Program-made: the position numbers and the translations under genes
In this document: in pieces, positions 55,229 through 58,606 of the stretch
Layout of the letters: every line of letters starts with the position of its first letter
How positions within the stretch are numbered: position 1 is the stretch's first letter
Notes under the pieces: model-generated
Databases searched by the model: none
The model's input: the letters and a program-made list of their open reading frames with translations, nothing else
What the model was told of the DNA's origin: nothing
Origin: a virus
IMG/VR virus record: IMGVR_UViG_3300027844_000607
Coordinates: 1-58,606 of that record
Reading direction: 5' to 3' (one strand)
Length of the DNA: 58,606 bases

Positions 55229-55560
55229 CAGTGAACGCCTTTCGTCTCCGAACTGAGAAGCGCATCAAAATTTGATAGCGAAATATAGCTTAACCACGCC
55301 ATCAACACCTCACCACAGAAATAATCGAAGTCCTCTGTGACATGAAACCCTTTAGGCGACTCATATACTTCCGTCTCAAACTTTGTCGGTACCATACCGT
55401 CCGGGCCAACTTTCTTCGAAACACGAAACGTTTTGAAGGAAAATACGACACCACGATACGGACCGGCTATGATTTCTAGACCTAAAATAGCTTCGCCCTT
55501 CTTCTGTGGAATCAATCGGGGCATGATCATTTCGAGAATGTTTGATTCTGATTCACTCAT
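55228..55560 (-). CDS. Conserved small protein between uvsX and gp41 (110 aa)
   Basis: GEAILGLEIIAGPYRGVVFS and SKKVGPDGMVPTKFETEVYE point to a compact beta domain. T4-type phages often have a small gene at this place (40-like position), but I see no direct similarity. It overlaps UvsX by 8 bases and ends at the gp41 start, so it is part of the recombination/replication operon. Confidence 0.6.
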   Translation of the reverse strand: MSESESNILEMIMPRLIPQKKGEAILGLEIIAGPYRGVVFSFKTFRVSKKVGPDGMVPTKFETEVYESPKGFHVTEDFDYFCGEVLMAWLSYISLSNFDALLSSETKGVH

Positions 55561-56620
55561 CGGCCGTCACCTCATCTGTAATATTCACAACCGGTTCGCC
55601 TGTATAAAGGAACGTCGCCTTCATGTGCGGGGCCAAGTCCTGTAGGAGGCTGTCCGTAAAATATTTAGTAGGCTTAGCGTAAACCTGTGATTCGAACGCC
55701 TTCATGTCGCCAGGGAACACATACTTGTTTCCGACCTTCGTCACCAGCCCCGAGTTCACCGCGTGCGGCAGCAACCCATAATACCGATCCAGTCCCCCGT
55801 CAAACAGGATGCGCGTCTCCACCACTGACTCTTCTTTCGTCATACGGGATTTGACCATTTTCGCCTTGACAATGTTTCCAATGATTGTCTTGTCGCTATC
55901 CCGCTCTTTCTTCTTGCTGAGAAACACGATGGTGTCTGCGGCATACTTCGCACCTGAACCGCCCGCCATTTCCTTGGTTGGGAAATACGCGCCGATCACA
56001 GCATAGGTGTGGGTCGTAACGATCATCGGTACTTGCACCTTCGCCATTTTCAGACGCAACACACGAAACGCACCCTTGATCAACTGACTCTTCGTCATGT
56101 CACGGGTGTCTTTGCCCTCTGTCATGTCACCGATTTCCTTGCCACTCGGTAGCGCAGACAGAGAATCGAGAATGATCAGAAACGGAAACCGATCTTCTTC
56201 TGGGATGTTCGCATAGGTATCCAACATCTTCAATGCAACGGTGCGGAACCGTTCAATGGATTCCGGCTCGGACTTCATGACACGTTCAGGATCAATACCC
56301 CGTGAAGAAAACATGGCATTCGTAACCGCTGATTCTGTATCGAAGTATGCGACCCGTGCTTTATCATTGGCTGCCAAGTATTGCGACATAATAGAAAGCG
56401 CAAAAAAAGACTTCCCTACTGCCGGGTCACCCGCGAGGACTAACGCTTTATTATTGGGGAGACCACCAAACATATCTCCCGATAACGCGGCGTTCAATAT
56501 GTAACTGCCGCTGTCGATGAACCCCGTAAATTCAGCCGCACTCTTGCCGTCTGATGCCAATGCAGTATCGGGATCGCCGATGTCCACAACGAACTGCCTA
56601 AAAAGGTCTACTTTGGCCAT
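55553..56620 (-). CDS. uvsX: RecA-like recombinase UvsX (355 aa)
   Basis: Catalyses strand exchange in recombination-dependent replication. Walker A GDPAVGKS at residues 64-71, FPFLIILDSLSALPSGKEIG as Walker B, and VPMIVTTHTYAVIGAYFPTK then GGSGAKYAADTIVFLSKKK (loops of the core). T4 UvsX has about 390 residues. Together with UvsY and gp32 in this window the presynaptic set is complete. Confidence 0.95.
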   Translation of the reverse strand: MAKVDLFRQFVVDIGDPDTALASDGKSAAEFTGFIDSGSYILNAALSGDMFGGLPNNKALVLAGDPAVGKSFFALSIMSQYLAANDKARVAYFDTESAVTNAMFSSRGIDPERVMKSEPESIERFRTVALKMLDTYANIPEEDRFPFLIILDSLSALPSGKEIGDMTEGKDTRDMTKSQLIKGAFRVLRLKMAKVQVPMIVTTHTYAVIGAYFPTKEMAGGSGAKYAADTIVFLSKKKERDSDKTIIGNIVKAKMVKSRMTKEESVVETRILFDGGLDRYYGLLPHAVNSGLVTKVGNKYVFPGDMKAFESQVYAKPTKYFTDSLLQDLAPHMKATFLYTGEPVVNITDEVTADE

Positions 56621-56656
56621 GATAATTTCAAGCTCCTGTCTTTATTCATATTAACT

Positions 56657-56686
56657 ATTTTATCACACTTTCGCGATATTATTCAA
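56657..56686 (-). promoter_or_regulatory. Sigma70-like promoter TTGAAT-18-TAAAAT for uvsX
   Basis: TTGAAT (56681-56686) and TAAAAT (56657-56662) on the minus strand are 18 bases apart, with TGTGA before the -10. It lies about 37 bases before the uvsX ATG; CAGGAG supplies the ribosome site. Confidence 0.6.
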
Positions 56687-57731
56687 CAGAACGGTCGCGG
56701 CGGACGCGGACGGCACGTCTACCGAGACGTATAGACTTTGGGCGAATGGCGTCCAGTGTCGTATTTTCTAATGACGGTTCCGCCAGTGTTTCGGTGTCGA
56801 CCGCGGTATCCACCCACGCCTGAGCCTTCAGTATATCCACTGGTGTATCTGGTGGGACACTATTAGGTTTCTTCACGGCCTTCTTCGCAGTTTTCTTCAC
56901 AGTCTTCTTTACCTGTGGTGATGTATTCTGGTCAATGTCCGGTACGCTACTCGGCGTAATGCGCTTACCGGGAATTGACTGCGAGGCAAGCAACAACGCA
57001 ATGGCCATTGGATCGAACACGGAGATGATGATAAGAATGAACACGGTCACGACGTGATCAAGAATATTGATATCGGTGCTGCCATACCATGCTTGCGCCA
57101 CAAACATCAACGGGCCCACATCAACGGACTGCTCTTGTGTACGCTGATTCACCGCCAACAATTCCTGCTCTGCGATCTGGAGTGCTTCACCCGAGATATT
57201 CAATTGCGTTTGAAGTTCTTGTTCAAGGACTTGCTGCTCTCGTAACACATTCACCGCACCGTTGATGCTGGTGAGTCGGTCGTTCACCACAAGTCCCCCG
57301 ATAACTTGATCCGCGAGATCGCTGCTTGTGAGCGTGGTGATAGCTGTTGCGCGGCGAGTATAGACGACGTTCGCTAACTCAACATTCCGTTCTGCTGCGG
57401 AACGTTCTGCGAGTAGTTGCGCCATCGGTGCTTGCTGTGTCAGGTACGCCCGCGAAAGATACCCGAAGATACCGATACCCGTGATCACTATCAACACAAA
57501 GACGCCGACACTCACATAAGCGACTAACGGTTTCGGTGAGGTGCGCCAATACCGGAATACCCACGACGCGCCGACGAGCTTGGCGACTTCGAGTGTACCT
57601 CCCATGATTACAATAGGCCAGAACACACTCACAAAGATGTATGCTAATCCGGTAACTGAGTAGAACGCGGCGATGCTAGAGAGGCCGATGCCCGTCACAA
57701 AAAGCATTATCCGCATAAAGGTAGACGACAT
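56679..57731 (-). CDS. Membrane protein with central coiled coil and basic tail (350 aa)
   Basis: Three N-terminal membrane segments (FVTGIGLSSIAAFYSVTGL, FVSVFWPIVIMGGTLEVAKL, VSVGVFVLIVITGIGIFGYL) are followed by a coiled coil (NVLREQQVLEQELQTQLNIS), a fourth segment (VVTVFILIIISVFDPMAIAL) and a Lys-rich cytoplasmic tail (VKKTVKKTAKKAVKK). A similar protein is often found in T4-like cyanophages. Function unknown; the layout suggests a membrane-tethered scaffold that could hold DNA or replication proteins. Confidence 0.7.
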   Translation of the reverse strand: MSSTFMRIMLFVTGIGLSSIAAFYSVTGLAYIFVSVFWPIVIMGGTLEVAKLVGASWVFRYWRTSPKPLVAYVSVGVFVLIVITGIGIFGYLSRAYLTQQAPMAQLLAERSAAERNVELANVVYTRRATAITTLTSSDLADQVIGGLVVNDRLTSINGAVNVLREQQVLEQELQTQLNISGEALQIAEQELLAVNQRTQEQSVDVGPLMFVAQAWYGSTDINILDHVVTVFILIIISVFDPMAIALLLASQSIPGKRITPSSVPDIDQNTSPQVKKTVKKTAKKAVKKPNSVPPDTPVDILKAQAWVDTAVDTETLAEPSLENTTLDAIRPKSIRLGRRAVRVRRDRSVE

Positions 57732-57739
57732 GTGTACTC

Positions 57740-58606
57740 CTAATCGAATAGTGTGGCGTTACGCCGAGGTTCAAAATTAGTAATTATTACTTCATCGACA
57801 GATACCGCGTCTCCGCGACCCGCCGTGTACGTCGCAGCCACTTGGTGTATCTGTGTGGCCGGGAAGTGGGTAATGTAGAAGGCATCACCAATCACTTTAT
57901 TTGAGTATGCATACGGTCCGTTATGTGTGGTGAGAAACTTCGCCAAGTGAACGTGATTGCTTTCTTCGAAATTGCACTGATAGTCCACAGACGAACTTCG
58001 ATACGGTGGATCGGCGTACACGTAGTCGCCATCGCGAAGCGTTACGTCTGCATACGATCCACAATGAATGTCTGCATGGCGCAATACATCTGCCACTGCA
58101 TGAATATTGTCAGTTGTGAAAAACTTCTCACCTTGCGTACAAGTGCCCGGCGGCGTCGAGTACCGTTTCTCACATATGTTGTATGCTTTCCATATACCAT
58201 TGAAATTCACACTCAACATGAACAGTAGCATACCCGACAAGTATTCAGCCGACTTATCCTGATGTGCGAGGCAGTAACCTTTGCGTAGCTTATAGTAATA
58301 CGGCTTTCGTGCTTCGGGAGTCAGCTTTAGCCACCCATTCACACATTCTTGCCATCGATCAATGACACCTGTGGTATTTTTCGCGAGTGTTTGATAGAGC
58401 AGGATAAGTTCCTTGTTGGCATCATTGATGACAAGCTGGCATGAGGGATAGGTTTCCGCCATCCACAATGTCGTGGTCAATGCGCCCGCAAACAAATCGA
58501 CAAACCGCGTTGGTTCCACCTTGGGAAAGAAGTATGGTTCATACAGGTTCAGCATTCGCTGTTTACTGCCTGTCCACTTAAAGAGGGGTTGAATGCGTGT
58601 ACGCAT
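57740..58606 (-). CDS. dam: DNA adenine methylase, Dam-like (288 aa)
   Basis: N6-adenine methyltransferase of the alpha class. Motif X/I region LFKWTGSKQRML, then FVDLFAGALTTTLWM (the FxGxG-type SAM site) and YVYADPPYRSSSV with the catalytic DPPY. Complete frame starting at ATG on the last base of the window; an upstream extension cannot be excluded. It probably methylates GATC or a related site to shield phage DNA. It is the second DNA methyltransferase in the window. Confidence 0.92.
   Translation of the reverse strand: MRTRIQPLFKWTGSKQRMLNLYEPYFFPKVEPTRFVDLFAGALTTTLWMAETYPSCQLVINDANKELILLYQTLAKNTTGVIDRWQECVNGWLKLTPEARKPYYYKLRKGYCLAHQDKSAEYLSGMLLFMLSVNFNGIWKAYNICEKRYSTPPGTCTQGEKFFTTDNIHAVADVLRHADIHCGSYADVTLRDGDYVYADPPYRSSSVDYQCNFEESNHVHLAKFLTTHNGPYAYSNKVIGDAFYITHFPATQIHQVAATYTAGRGDAVSVDEVIITNFEPRRNATLFD

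Overview
This window is about 58.6 kb of a T4-like myovirus genome. The diagnosis rests on many T4-superfamily hallmark genes: the prohead core protein gp22 and major capsid protein gp23, tail tube gp19, the late sigma factor gp55 and co-activator gp33, recombination nuclease gp46/gp47, UvsW, UvsX, UvsY, gp32, gp59, gp41 and the gp61 primase. Nearly all genes lie on the minus strand. The exceptions are gp22, gp23, a GT17 glycosyltransferase and one conserved protein at 53.1-53.8 kb. Genes are densely packed with ATGA/TAATG junctions. The host is not known. A circularly permuted tmRNA, a B12-dependent ribonucleotide reductase and ThyX would fit an alphaproteobacterial host, but that is inference.

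Layout. 1-3.8 kb: three tail-fibre paralogues sharing one N-terminal module, plus small structural proteins. 3.8-9.1 kb: six sugar-transfer or sugar-modifying genes (two GT2 proteins, one fused to a second glycosyltransferase domain that recurs as two free-standing genes; a DXD sugar transferase; a short SDR). 9.2-12.1 kb: gp22 and gp23, closed by a strong terminator. 12.1-20.6 kb: an AT-rich metallo-beta-lactamase-fold gene, a DNA methyltransferase, gp46, gp47, gp55, a 0.4 kb non-coding region with G-runs and repeats, and UvsW. 20.6-27 kb: GT17, an IscU-like Fe-S scaffold, GT2, a sugar O/N-acetyltransferase, UvsY, gp19, gp32, gp59 and gp33. 26.66-27.11 kb: a two-piece permuted tmRNA gene whose intervening segment carries a small membrane-protein ORF. 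27.3-35.6 kb: a PD-(D/E)XK nuclease, small proteins, GT4, UDP-glucose dehydrogenase and UDP-glucuronate decarboxylase. 35.6-38.5 kb: tRNA-Ser(UGA), small proteins, a peptidase-like endolysin, a small membrane protein and a RuvC-like resolvase. 38.5-42.4 kb: class II RNR, ThyX and primase. 42.4-45 kb: a secreted trypsin-like protease, coiled-coil membrane proteins, a lytic transglycosylase and a holin candidate. 45-53.8 kb: conserved phage proteins, including a nucleotidase, a Ser/Pro repeat protein, a nucleotidylyltransferase-KOW protein, a ligase-like KWDG protein and an HExxH protein. 53.8-58.6 kb: gp41, UvsX, a membrane protein and a Dam methylase.

How it fits together. Two promoter grammars can be read from the sequence. 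A late-type CTAAATA/ATAAATA box sits just upstream of structural and neighbouring genes, consistent with the encoded gp55 and gp33. Sigma70-like TTGnnn-17/18-TAtaAT promoters, often with a TGTGA extension before the -10, precede replication genes, the tmRNA and the sugar-nucleotide genes. The phage carries a two-enzyme route from UDP-glucose to UDP-xylose and at least eight glycosyltransferase-type proteins, which suggests that it decorates its virion, its DNA or the host surface. The most unusual single locus is the permuted tmRNA with its embedded ORF.
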